From assembly GCF_025370935.1 (NCBI RefSeq), contig NC_133476.1:21794300-21858299 (forward strand): DNA of 64,000 bases, written 5' to 3'. Numbering within the stretch: position 1 is the first letter of the stretch; every line of letters begins with the position of its first letter. Position numbers and translations under genes: made by a program. Of the stretch, positions 14,501-26,500 are shown piece after piece. Below the pieces are notes generated by a model. That model made no database searches, was not told the origin of the DNA, and saw only the letters and a program-made list of their open reading frames with translations. Source of the DNA: Choristoneura fumiferana (taxonomy: Eukaryota; Arthropoda; Insecta; Lepidoptera; Tortricidae).

Positions 14501-17500
14501 AACAATCTTGATCTGCCCATGAAGGATTGCGACTACGTGTTCGTGTCAATAGTCGTAAGGAAACTCAAGGGTGAGCTCCGGACCCTTTTTGAGCGCAAAT
14601 ACGGCAACCTTCAAACTCTGCCCACCCTCAACGACTTAATCCTATTCTTAGAGGAACACGCGCGTTGTGTCGAGACCGAGTGGTCTAGCCCAGCTTCCCC
14701 GCAAGTCAGCCCACAGCCTCGTCAATACCGCAGGCAATCCCCAGTCACTCCTCCCCGACCCCCCCCGGCTCGTCAGCCCACATATAAAGAAACACGTCCC
14801 ATGGCCCCAGTTAGGACTCGCCCGGAGTACCTCGGTCCGTCCCCAGCTCAACACAGACCAGTTTATTCAGCTCAACCCTCAACTCGTGACGTCACCGCGG
14901 GTAACAATGCACCCTGCCCGTACTGCCGTGACAAAGGGCACAAGCTCATCGCCTGCCCACGGTACAACGACCAGCCTACCCAAGGCCGCTGGGATTTCAT
15001 TCAGGCTCGCAATCGGTGTCAGCGCTGCCTGGGTCCCCATTATGAGAACGAGTGCAAGTCCACGCGAGCTTGCAAAGAGTGTGGAAGTGATAAACACCAC
15101 ACATCACTTCATCGCCCCGGTGCTCCATCTCCAACTCATTCAGCCGCTCATCATCTACCTTCGCATCTCAGGGCACGGCCCAGACAGCGCCCGACCCATG
15201 AGTCCCAACACTATTCGGCCCACGCCTCACACATGACCCCACCGCCACAAAACAACCCACCCAATCACTCGCGTTCGCCCAGTAGGTCTCGTGTAGGTGG
15301 TCCGCAATGACTACCTGCAATAACCAAGTACTACGAAAGCGAAGCACATCAGCACAAACACACTCGCACAACCCACACATACTCTCACTCAGCTCAAACA
15401 CAAAAACCACGAGCCCAACCTGCGATTTCAGCTCAAACAGTAAAACATAATTATAGTGATACTGCTCAACGTGAAGACCACGTAACTAATACACCGATTT
15501 TACTGCCTACCGTTTCGCTAAAAATAGCAGACGTGCATGGTCAGTACCATACAGCGCGTGCTCTGCTAGATTGTGGTAGCATGCTTACGCTCATTACTCA
15601 GCGCATGGCCCGAATGTTAAATTTAACGCCAAACTCAAACTCATTAAAAATCGCAGGTGTGGGCAACCAACACACACAAGAGTCAAAAGCATCGGTAACA
15701 ATAGTATGTCAACCTACACATCGAGACACACCTACGATTACGGCTACAGCTCATATCTTAAAAAATGTTACCGGTTATCTACCATTACAAAAAGTCCCAC
15801 ATATTGCACAAGTGAAAGGCCAGCCACCGATTCCCTTGGCGGATCAAGAGTACAACACTCCAGCTCCGATTGATCTTCTGTTGGGTTCAGACGTTCTCGG
15901 CCAAGTTTTGGACGGGACTAAGGTCTCGTTAGGCCGCGGGAAGCCCATAGCCTTCGGCACGATTTTTGACTTCGCATTGATAGGGCCCATTGAGGACATA
16001 TGTGCGACACCAACGCACCAGACTAACTCAGCTCAAGTTATAAGCTCACAGCCTGAACCTGACGTATCTGCTCACGATATTTGCAAAGGTCTTGAGAGGT
16101 TCTGGGAGTCAGAAGAACCCCAAGCTCATATACAAACTAGCCCGTTACAAGAGCAGTGCGAACAAATTTTCCGCACCACAACCACTCGAGAACCATCAGG
16201 CCGTTATATGGTAGCATTACCGTTTCTTCCCGATCCGCCGACCCTAGGCAATACTCATGCTATCGCGCTACGTAGGTTTCTCAATCTCGAAAAGAAGCTA
16301 CAAGCAAATCCGCCCCTCCGCTCAAAATATGTAGACTTTATGAATGATTATCTCAACTTGGGACACATGTCACCTTGTCACCCAAGTACCTTCGCAAACA
16401 AGCCTCACTTCTACATCCCTCATCATGGCATCTTCAAATCGGGGTCAGATAAGCTCCGCACTGTATTTGATGGTAGCAGCAAAAGCTCAAATGGCGTCAG
16501 TCTCAACGATTGTCTGCACACAGGTCCCGCTCTCCAACAGGATATTGTTGACATTATCATGTCTTTTAGGACACATCCGGTAGTCTTCAGTACTGACATC
16601 AAAATGATGTTCAGGAACATACTTATCCACCCAGGTCATAGACAGTATCAACTCATTCTCTGGCGGTCCTCCCCCGACCAGCCGCTGCTCACATATGCGC
16701 TCAATACCGTCACGTATGGTTTACGGTCAAGCCCGTACCATGCCATCCGCACTCTGCTCCAACTAGCCGATGACGAAGGTCACCGCTATCCTCAAGCTGC
16801 TCAAGTAATACGCCACTCAATTTTCGTTGACGATATACTCTGTGGTCATGATTCCGTGGAGTCTGCTCGAGCACTCCAAACCGAGTTAATTAACCTACTT
16901 GCCCTAGGTGGCTTTCAGCTCAGTAAATGGACCTCAAACTCTTCCCAGCTCCTTGAACGGTTTCCAGATGACCAGTGTGACATGCCTAAAGACTTTGACA
17001 TCAGACCGGAATCGAATTCCATTAAAGTATTGGGTATTCAATGGATTCCTCAATCGGATGAGTTCACTTATCGCATCTCTCTCCCCCCACTTACCCAAAT
17101 CACCAAGCGCTCTATCCTCAGCACAGTGGCGTCTCTCTATGACCCCAACGGTTGGGTTACACCAGTAATATTCCGCGCAAAGATTCTATTACAAAAGTTA
17201 TGGCTTCTGAAACTGGGATGGGACGAGCCCACTCCCGATGAAATCCAGACGGAATGGCAGCACATTTCAGAAGATCTGCCTCAACTCTCATGTCTCCGTA
17301 TACCTCGGCACATTTGCAAATATAAGCCCACGTCTACATACTCGCTGCACGGATTCGCAGACGCATCAGAAGCTGGTTTCGGTGCCGTCATATACCTTCA
17401 TGAGCTCAATGCCAATGGACAGGTCAATGTAAATCTAGTCATTGCCAAGTCAAAGGTTGCGCCTATCAAGAATCGGCTCACAATCCCAAAACTGGAGCTA

Positions 17501-20500
17501 TCAGCTGCAGCTCTTTTATCACAGCTCATGACTAGGGTGTCAACTAAATTGTCTGCTCACATTACTATCGACCAGCATACCTGTTGGTCAGATAGCACGA
17601 TCGTTTTAGCGTGGCTAAACACGTCACCTCACCGACTTCAAACTTTCGAGGCCAACCGAGTTAGTAAAATAACGTCTAGTCCAATCAGCTCCACGTGGAG
17701 ACATGTTCCCACGCATCTCAACTCAGCCGACTGTGCAAGCAGAGGAATGTCAGCCCAATCTCTCTCAAAGCATGACCTCTGGTGGTCTCCTAGTTGGCTC
17801 AAAGAACCTCCGAGCACCTGGCCCCAGATGCCGACAGCTTTGGGTCATCATGTATTACCAGGCCTTAAGCCAAAAAAGGTTCCAGCTCATATAGCAATAC
17901 CCGATCTCGATCACGACTTGCTTACCCGCTTCAGCTCTCTTGACAAGCTCGTCGGAGTGACGGCTTGTATCAAGCGCTTTATTTTCAATTGTAGACACAA
18001 TCCCGAAGTACGACGCTTTGGTCCGCTCACAGCTTATGAGCGTAAGGACGCTCTGTTATTCTGGGTCTGCTCTGTTCAGCAAAATGAGTTTGCTGATGAT
18101 ATTCATCGCCTTAAAACGAATAAGCTTTGTACCGCGCGACTTCAGCGCCTCTCACCATTTCTGAAAGACGGTCTCTTGAGAGTCGGTGGCCGTCTCTCTC
18201 ACGCCTCAATTCGGTACGACGCTCAACATCCACTCATTCTACCCAGCTCTAGCCCACTCGTAGACCGCATCATTGATCACTGCCATAAAATATACTGTCA
18301 TCCTGGCGCCGACACTTTACATGCTATTTTACGTCAGCAATTCTGGATACTGTCCGCACGGCGGGCAATCCGAAGTCGGGTGTTTAAATGTATTAGATGT
18401 TTCCGATGTCGCGCTCAACCTGACGCCCCACTTATGGGTGACCTTCCAGCAGATAGAGTTACCCCTCAGCCCGTATTTAGCCAAGTGACGACTGACTTTG
18501 CCGGCCCGTTTCTCGTTAAGTCTAGCACGTTGCGAAACGTTAAACTTTTGAAAGCATATTTTTGCATATTCGTGTGCCTTTCAACTAAGGCGGTTCACTT
18601 GGAGGCCGTCTCCGCTCTAACCACAGAAGCCTTTCTCGCTGCTTTACAACGGTTTGTATCGCGACGTGGAAGACCGATTTTGATTAGATCAGATTGCGGC
18701 ACGAATTATGTAGGCGCTCGAAATCAGCTCATTGACGTTCAGAACTTTCTCATGGCAAATAATGATGCAATCACACACAAACTTGCAAGTCAGCACATAA
18801 CCTGGTTGTTAAACCCCCAAAGGGGGCCTGGTTTGGCGCATTACATGAAATTAATGTGAAATCAACAAAGCAGTTGCTTTACCGTGTAATTGGTGAACAA
18901 CACCTTACCTTTGAGGAATTCTGCACACTGCTGGCCCGAATCGAGGCCGTACTCAACTCTCGACCTCTCTGCCCACTTTCGTCCGACCCATCGGACTTTG
19001 AACCCTTAACTGCCGGTCATTTTATAATAGGCCGTCCGCTCACTGCTCTGCCCGAACCGTCTTTTAACGATAGACCAATTTCTGCTCTAAAACGGTTTCA
19101 GCTCATACAAGCTCTCTCTCAACGCTTTTGGACATTGTGGACCAGATCCTACCTCCATACCCTTCAAACCCGCTCCAAATGGCTTTCCCCTTCCTCACCT
19201 CCTCAAGTTGGCGAACTCGTGCTCATAAAAGAAGATGACCTCCCACCGCTCCAATGGAGGCTGGGACGAATTACCCGCACAATACCTGGAAAGGATGGAG
19301 TGATCCGAGTGGTGGATCTGGACACGGCTCACGGACATCTGCGCAGACCTGTGCTTAAGATAGCCAGGCTGCCGTTGGATTCAGCTCAAGAAGAGGCCTT
19401 TCCCCGGCCCCCAGGATGTTCCCGCCACGCGGGACGACTAACCATTCATCTCCTGAATCATTCGCTCACTCACTCATTCGAAGCGCGGCGCGAGCGCATC
19501 GCCCGCCGCCAGTCAAGTAATCGAAGCTGCCGCGAGAGGTCATATCATTCGCTCCGCTCCGCGCTCGCTTAGCTCGATATATGCTACCTACCGGCCGGTA
19601 CTAGAACTTGTAAAAGTGTGACAGTGCAGTGTCAATCCAGCTCAGTCCTCAGAGAAAGGACTACATCAGCTCATCTCCGTTTCGCGGCGTTACCGCTGCG
19701 AAAGCCAGTTCACCACACGTAAGTCCTTTCCCATTTCTCCCACTTTCTCACTCATCGTCGAATGTGAGCCCCCAGCGCTTACAGGAATTATTTCCTTAGC
19801 AACGAGTGTGGGATGCATCGCGATGTTGTGGCAGTAGACAGACACCTCACCCCGCTATCCTTGGCAAACGAAAATTGGCGCAGTCCTATGGTAATGAGCA
19901 CGGAAGATCGCAAGAACGTATGGAAGAGCAAGGAGCTACACGGGCGGTTCTACAAGACCCTAACAGGGCCTGATGTAGACCTTCTCGCGTCGGTGACCTG
20001 GCTACGTTTCGGGGACCTCTTTGGGGAAACCGAGGGTTTGTGTGTGCAATTGCTGACGAAGTTATCATGACGAACAACTACCGGAGGTATATCCTGAAGG
20101 ACGGTACGGTCGACATTTGTCGGGCATGCCGCCGTCCTGGGGAATCACTCAGGCATATTATCTCCGGTTGTTCTCATCTTGCTAACGGTGAGTATTTGCA
20201 CAGACATAACTTAGTAGCCAGGATTATCCACCAGCAACTTGCTCTTCGATACGGCCTTGTAGACTCTGAGGTGCCGTATTATAGGTATGTCCCTGCGCCA
20301 GTTCTTGAAAATGGTCGTGCCACGCTCTATTGGGATCGATCTGTCATCACGGACAGGACTATTGTAGCCAATAAGCCTGATATCGTGCTGACAGATCGAT
20401 CAAACCGCCAGGCAGTGCTCGTTGATATCACCATCCCACATGACGAGAACCTCGTGAAGGCCGAGAAGGACAAACTCAGCAAGTACCTTGACTTGGCTCA

Positions 20501-23500
20501 CGAGGTGACTGCTATGTGGGATGTTGACTCGACGATCATTGTCCCGATAGTCGTTTCGGCAAACGGTCTAATAGCGAAGAGTCTCGACCAACATCTCAAG
20601 AGACTCTCGCTAGATGGCTGGATCAAGGGCCAGATACAGAAGGCGGTACTTCTGGACACGGCACGCATCGTCCGGAGGTTCCTCACTCTGCGGCCCTGAC
20701 CACCGGTAGCTTGGGCCCTACCCCGTTACCGGCGGCAAACTAGGTTAGGTTTTTATAATATTTTTATTTTGTATGTACTTTTCTGTATTTTACTTCTTAT
20801 AACTATTATAAAACCTAACCCTAAGAATGAAAAATAAATAAAGAGAATAATAATAATCATTTATTTCCAATTCAAACAAAATATCCATAAATGTTCACAA
20901 AAATATTCGACCCTGCTAAATTTGCAATTGATTTGGTACGAAATTAATTGAAATCGTTAAAAACATGATTCGTTTTTAAATTAACTCTTCATGGGTTAAC
21001 AATCCATACTTCCATACTAATATTATAAATGCGAAAGAGTGTGTGTTTGTATGTTTGTGAGTATTTTTGTCCATCTTTCACGTCGAAACGGAGCAACGGA
21101 TCGACGTGATTTTTGGCATAGAGATAGCTTATGGACCAGAGAGTGACATAGGCTACTTTTTATCCCGGAAAAATGCACAGTTCCCGAGGGAACAGCGCGC
21201 GATAATCGAATTCCACGCGGGCGTAGCCGCGGGCAAAAGCCAGTAACAATATAAAACTGTGTTTCATTTTGTGGTAGCGTATCTGAATTCGCGGGGCTTG
21301 GCAAAGGTTTAACAAAGTGCTAGTTATTCATCTAAGAGCATGTTGTCCTCAGGTTATACGGAGCAAGACGCGCAGCTGTTGGCCATAGACGCGCTCCGTG
21401 CGAGCCACCACCCGCTGGCGTGCGGTGCGGGGCGCCGCGCGTGGGCCCGCACCGCGCGCTACCTGCGGCTCGACCCCAAGACACTGGTCGCGCTCTACGC
21501 CAATAACCTCAAGAACACATACGTCGGCAACTATACGCCCAGCGAGGTGAGGAACAGGTGGTAACTTCCGCCCAGCAGGCCGACGTTTCTACGGCGAGGC
21601 AGAACATTCCGACATACGCGACAAAATGTACCTTGTATGAACTACTGTGAGCTTGAGCCTACCACACCGGCTTGTCACAGACAAAGCACGGCATACTATA
21701 CGCAGGGCTGGCTGGACACGTGACGTTTCTAGACCGGCAGCTGGCCATCGCAAATCAAACCAACTTATCCGTTTATTTCGGAGGTCAAAACGGGGTAGTT
21801 GACTACAATTCTCAGTCGACCTTCAGTTTGTAAAAGATTTTGCAAATATGGCAGAGAAATTACATTGCAGTTGAGGAAACTGAATCACGTATCGCGTGGA
21901 ACCTTTATGCTACTAATGTGATGTTGAAATCCCATACATGTGGCAAAGAAATCATAGCGAAATTGATAATGGAAAGTTTCCCCAGTTTCCTATATCTATT
22001 AAAATTCGGTGTAATACGAGTATATCATCTGAAGATTTCCAGTGGCGTTTGTTTGACGAAAGTATGGTTCCGCAGACGCTGTCGAATGTGGTGTCGACGC
22101 TGTCAGTGTGGAGCGCAGAGGTGGCGGGCGCGGCGGTGGCGGCGGCGCTGCGCGCGCTGCAGGAGCCCGCGCTGCTGCGCGTCACGCGCCACGAGTACTT
22201 CACCTACCTCACGAGCGAGGGCGAGCTGTACGACAAGAGCGGCGTGCCCGGGTGAGTGGGGGGACGCTGGGAGGGGGGAGCGCGTTGGAGCGCGGAGGTG
22301 GTTTGGGCCCCACTCAGCATAATATTGCAGCACTGTCGACTGACAACAGATGGCTGTTGGGGTCGAAAAATGCTTGAATGATCGCGGATCTACCCATCAT
22401 ATTAACGTGTCTATACTAAAGTCCTGTCGGTATAATGTTAACATTTAACATCGTGTTGGTCCTTCCAGCAACGAGGACAGCAACGCCATGAACCTGAAGC
22501 GCGAGAGCAAAGCGTACAGCTACAAGGAGCAGCTCGAGGAGCTGCAGCTGCGCCGCGAGCTGGACGACAAGCGCCGCCGCGAGGGGAAACTCAAAGAGGT
22601 ACCCACAGCTTTAGGACATTCGCTAACTCGGGTATGTATTATAATACCGATAAACGAAAGACCGAATTTCACAAGACCTATGGACGGAAGGCCGAATATT
22701 AAAACGTCGAATGGATATATGACCGAAAGTTTGAAATCCCGAAAGTACATTTGACCGGCTGCCTAAAACCCGAAGACTACAATCCCGAAGATCAAAATAC
22801 CTACACTCGAAAGGTCGAAAACTTATAATGCCGAACAGTCATAATCACTACAAGTAAAATAATCGACAATCAATATGTCGAAAATCAAAATACCGAAACT
22901 GCCGTTATACCATTAACGAAACAAATATAGCAGGAAAAGATTTGTGCGAGCGAGCGAAGCGAGCGAGCAAGTCGGTTCGCAGCAGAAGCGACTCGGATAG
23001 GTTAGGTTCAGAAGGCTAAGGCGGGAACGAAGCGGAGCGGAGCGGAGCGTAGTTCCCGCCTTAGCCTTCGATGTTAGGTTTTTTTTTATAGCAGGCAAGA
23101 TACTTAACTGCCACTAAGAAAGTAGGTTGGATAAGATTCAACAGCAAAGATCATTTGTGAAGCAATATTATCCGGGCTGCTATAAAAAAAACCTAACATC
23201 GAAGGCTAAGGCGGGAGCTACGCTCCGCTTCGCTCCCGCCTTAGCCTTCTGAACCTAACCTATCCAAGTCGCTTTTGCCTCGAACCGTCTTGCTCGCTCG
23301 CTTCGCTCGCTCGCACATATCAAACTTTTTTTTGCTTTCGGTATTTTGTACTTTCGGTATTCTGAATTTCGATTTGTTAAGTGTCGATATTTCGACTGTA
23401 GGTAATATGATTTTTCGGTATTATAATACATACCCCATTTTCGGGATTTTGTACTTTCGGTCATTTAAAAATAGATATTTCGACCTTCGGTGTATCGGTT

Positions 23501-26500
23501 GTCGGTATTTTGTACATTCGGTATTCTGAATTTAGATGTGTTATGCGTCGACATTTCAACTGTAGGTATTATGATTTGTTGGTCTTATAATACATACCCG
23601 TTAACTCGCAGGGCGTGCTTGTTTCATGTCTTCCAATAGAGCCTGCGACGCGTGGGGCGGGTCTCTGCTCTATTAAAATCTTTTGAAACAGCACGCCTCA
23701 CGAGCGCCAAGCCGTGCACCCGCGCGACTTAGCAGATGCCTTTATCACGTGGTTTTTTCTGAAGGCCACTCGAGACATTGTGTAAAATAGTTTGTTAAGA
23801 GAAATATGAAGCTTTTATTTAATCAGTGTTTGTTTTTTGCAGGCGCCGATGTCCGCGAAACAGAAGGAAGCTATTAAGGCGCAACTGGCCAAGGAGAGCG
23901 CTATACGCGAGAGGTTGACCGCTGTAAGTTGATGCATGTATACTAACTAATATAATAAAGCTGAAAAGTTTGTTTTTACAAGTTATCATTTAACTTGCAA
24001 TGTGGTATTTGATTTAATTTTAGCTCTCGGATATGTAGTTTGGATGACAATGCAAGTGCAGCCAACAAAAAGTACAGTCAGCAATAAAGCTTGTATTAAT
24101 TTATTTTTATAAAAACTAACCTGCTCCCGACTTCAGAGTTTTTAAATACATTTGTAAGATACAGACGTTTTATACGTAAATTAATATATTCTGATTTACT
24201 ATCAAAATGGATTTAAGGTCTGAAGTAAGATGAATTGAAACGCATGTGTTCTTAATTTGTCCCCTGCTAGACGCAAACCTTTTTTTTCCCGGGGGAAATC
24301 TGCTGCCAGATAGGGGGTATCCACGGGGAGGCGATGAGGTTATGTAGGGTTTTGACCCACTAAAACCCCCGGAATGTTCCTTCCTCGCCGCCTTGCCGGC
24401 GACGCAGCGGTACACCGGTATAACCCGCTACATCGCCAGGGGGCGGTTATCCGTTTCCGGATTCATCTTCTGGGAGAGCCATTCCTGGTCCCCCTTTTCC
24501 AGCAATGGCGTGCCAGGAACATTTGGCACGCCATTCTCCTCAAGGACCTTGCACTTGCGGGTCACGGACGTCCCCGTGTCCTGAGGTCCTTAGTTAGGGA
24601 GGGAGCTGGCAATCTTGGGCGATACGCCGGCGCCCGGCTCTCCTGCGGCGCGTAGGGTCTGTTAGCGGGCTGAACTCCCTGGCCCGCTCGGCGCTTTCTT
24701 TCTGCGACATCACTTCCTCGCAGAAGAAAATGGCTGCCCTCCACGCATCCGGTCATTGCCTGAACCAGGGATGATAGAGACAAATTGGGGCCCACGACTG
24801 CAGCAAGATTTTGTCTCTGGTTTACCCCAGCTGGGCACACCTCTAGTGTGTATTGGGCAGTATCTTCTAACTCAACCGTGCTGAATGAAAGAAACGGACA
24901 GCTAAAGCGGACCCAAATTAAGGGGTATAGGACGATGATGGAAGACTTTAAATTATTGCTTTTTTTTTTTCAGTTGAACAAGCAAGTGGAGATCGCGGTG
25001 TCGCTGCTGGGCGCGGTGGGCGCGGGCTCGGCGCCGGCGCTGTGCGTGCACGCGCGGCGCGTGGTGCCGGCGCTGCTGCGGCGCTGCGGTCGCCGCTGGC
25101 CGCCGGCGCCGCCGCCGCCGCGCACCGCCGGCTGCCGCTGCTGCCGCCCAGCCCGCTCAAGGAACAAGTGCACGCGCTCACGCTCAGGTACTATAACCAT
25201 ACTGTCCAAATTAAACTAACCCCCTGTGTCACCATCCATTGATTCAATTTATTTGACGGATAAATCTTAATGCCGTCTCTGTTTGTTTTGCTCGAATAGA
25301 CGGAGACGATATCACATTTATCCGTCAAATAAAATTATTCAATGGCTGGTTAAACAGTGCTTCACGGCAGGATTAGCGAGCAAGATGGTGGTAGCAATCC
25401 GGGCGGACCTTGCGCAAGGTCCTACCACCTGCACAAATGAATGTTGATGAGTGTTGTCAAACGCCGAAATGAACCGAACGTAAGCACCAATATAATAGAG
25501 ACCTTATTGGGTTAGACGCAAAGTAGAGTATGCAATGACATATAAACAACTGACTGTTGTGGTTCAGTGGACGTTCAGTTCCACCGTCAAAAAAAATAGG
25601 ACTTAAGTTATTTTTACTGGAATGTATCCGTTGGATTGCAATTAAATTAGACTTCAAAAACGTATTAAAACAGATTCTGTGAGAGTAATCTGTGAACGCT
25701 CGCATGTTTGAAGAGTCGAGTGGACCGGCGTATTAATACTGGTCGTTCATAATGTTGGCAGGCTGCACAAGCCGCAGTGCGACCTGGACCCTGCGTGGGA
25801 GGAGGAACACCTGGACAAGGCGACCGTCCGCACCATCTCGCTGCTGCACGAGGCCACCGTCGGCGGCAAGGACCAGCCCGGCAAGCCGCTCGACGCGCCC
25901 GGCTTCTGCTACATCTTCCCGCTGCTTAAACTCGGTAAGCATGCTGGAAAATACAAACGACAACAACAAACAAAGACGATTTGGACAGAGTCGATTTGCA
26001 ACTGGTTAGAAGTTTCGTAGAGATCCACAGGCGGATCCTTTTGGTTTTAGATGTGTTAGTGGCGACTGACCTGAATATCAGAACTACTTTTTAGCAGCCG
26101 TTCAAAGCTAAGGCATCCTCCAATCTGGAGCCGCCCTTTGGCTATTGCTGTACTGCTGAATTACGCCATCAAAGACTATGTCCAGAATACCAGAGACAGC
26201 AGAACTTTTTTTTTCGTATTCAACAATAAAATTCTGTAGTGTGATTCGGTTTTTTGATTATGGTGGGTTAGCAACCGTTTTACTTATATTTTTTTAGCAG
26301 TACAACTAAGGTAAACAATCTTGACTTGAATAAATACAAACTTTTTTCTATAGAGTTTATTTCACAGGAGAGTGTTGCATGTTGCCGCTAACTGTACCAG
26401 GATGTTCTGTGTCGCAGGCATGTCGCTGAGCGCGGTGCGCGCGTCGGAGGGCGCCATGCTGGCGGGGCTGGGCGTGGTGTCGGCGCACGCGGCGCAGCGC

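Larger units (their letters stand above)
12076..19783 (+). mobile_element. BEL/Pao LTR retrotransposon, nearly intact and recent
   Basis: LTRs at 12076-12441 and 19417-19783 begin TGTTCCCG and end TTACA. They differ by one substitution and one C-run indel. The 5-bp target duplication GGAAT is at 12071-12075 and 19784-19788. Order inside: leader, gag, protease, reverse transcriptase, RNase H, integrase, purine/C-rich tract before the 3' LTR. That order and the gag type are diagnostic of BEL/Pao. It lies inside the older non-LTR element in GCN1 intron 11 and is co-oriented with GCN1. Two lesions are visible: an in-frame TGA between gag and pol, possibly functional, and a frame break in the integrase near 18815. 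Confidence 0.93.
11816..20860 (+). mobile_element. 5'-truncated R2/Dong-type non-LTR retrotransposon, split by a BEL element
   Basis: The element lies in two parts, 11816-12075 and 19784-about 20846. They were continuous before the BEL insertion, which duplicated GGAAT. Part 1 codes the end of the reverse transcriptase (FGILRWTQTELDALDRRVR). Part 2 codes a CCHC finger (CRACRRPGESLRHIISGC) followed by a restriction-like endonuclease core (KPDIVL...LVDITIP), the arrangement of the R2/R4/Dong/NeSL group. It stops at 20699 and has a 3' UTR running into AATAAATAAAG and (TAA)n. Frameshifts near 12014 and 20035 make it dead. A TAA-repeat target fits the Dong branch, which is inference from memory. 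Confidence 0.8.

Noticed and set aside
25070..25100. Programmed ribosomal frameshift in GCN1
   Set aside because: No slippery heptamer or family precedent; a missing base in GC-rich sequence is simpler.
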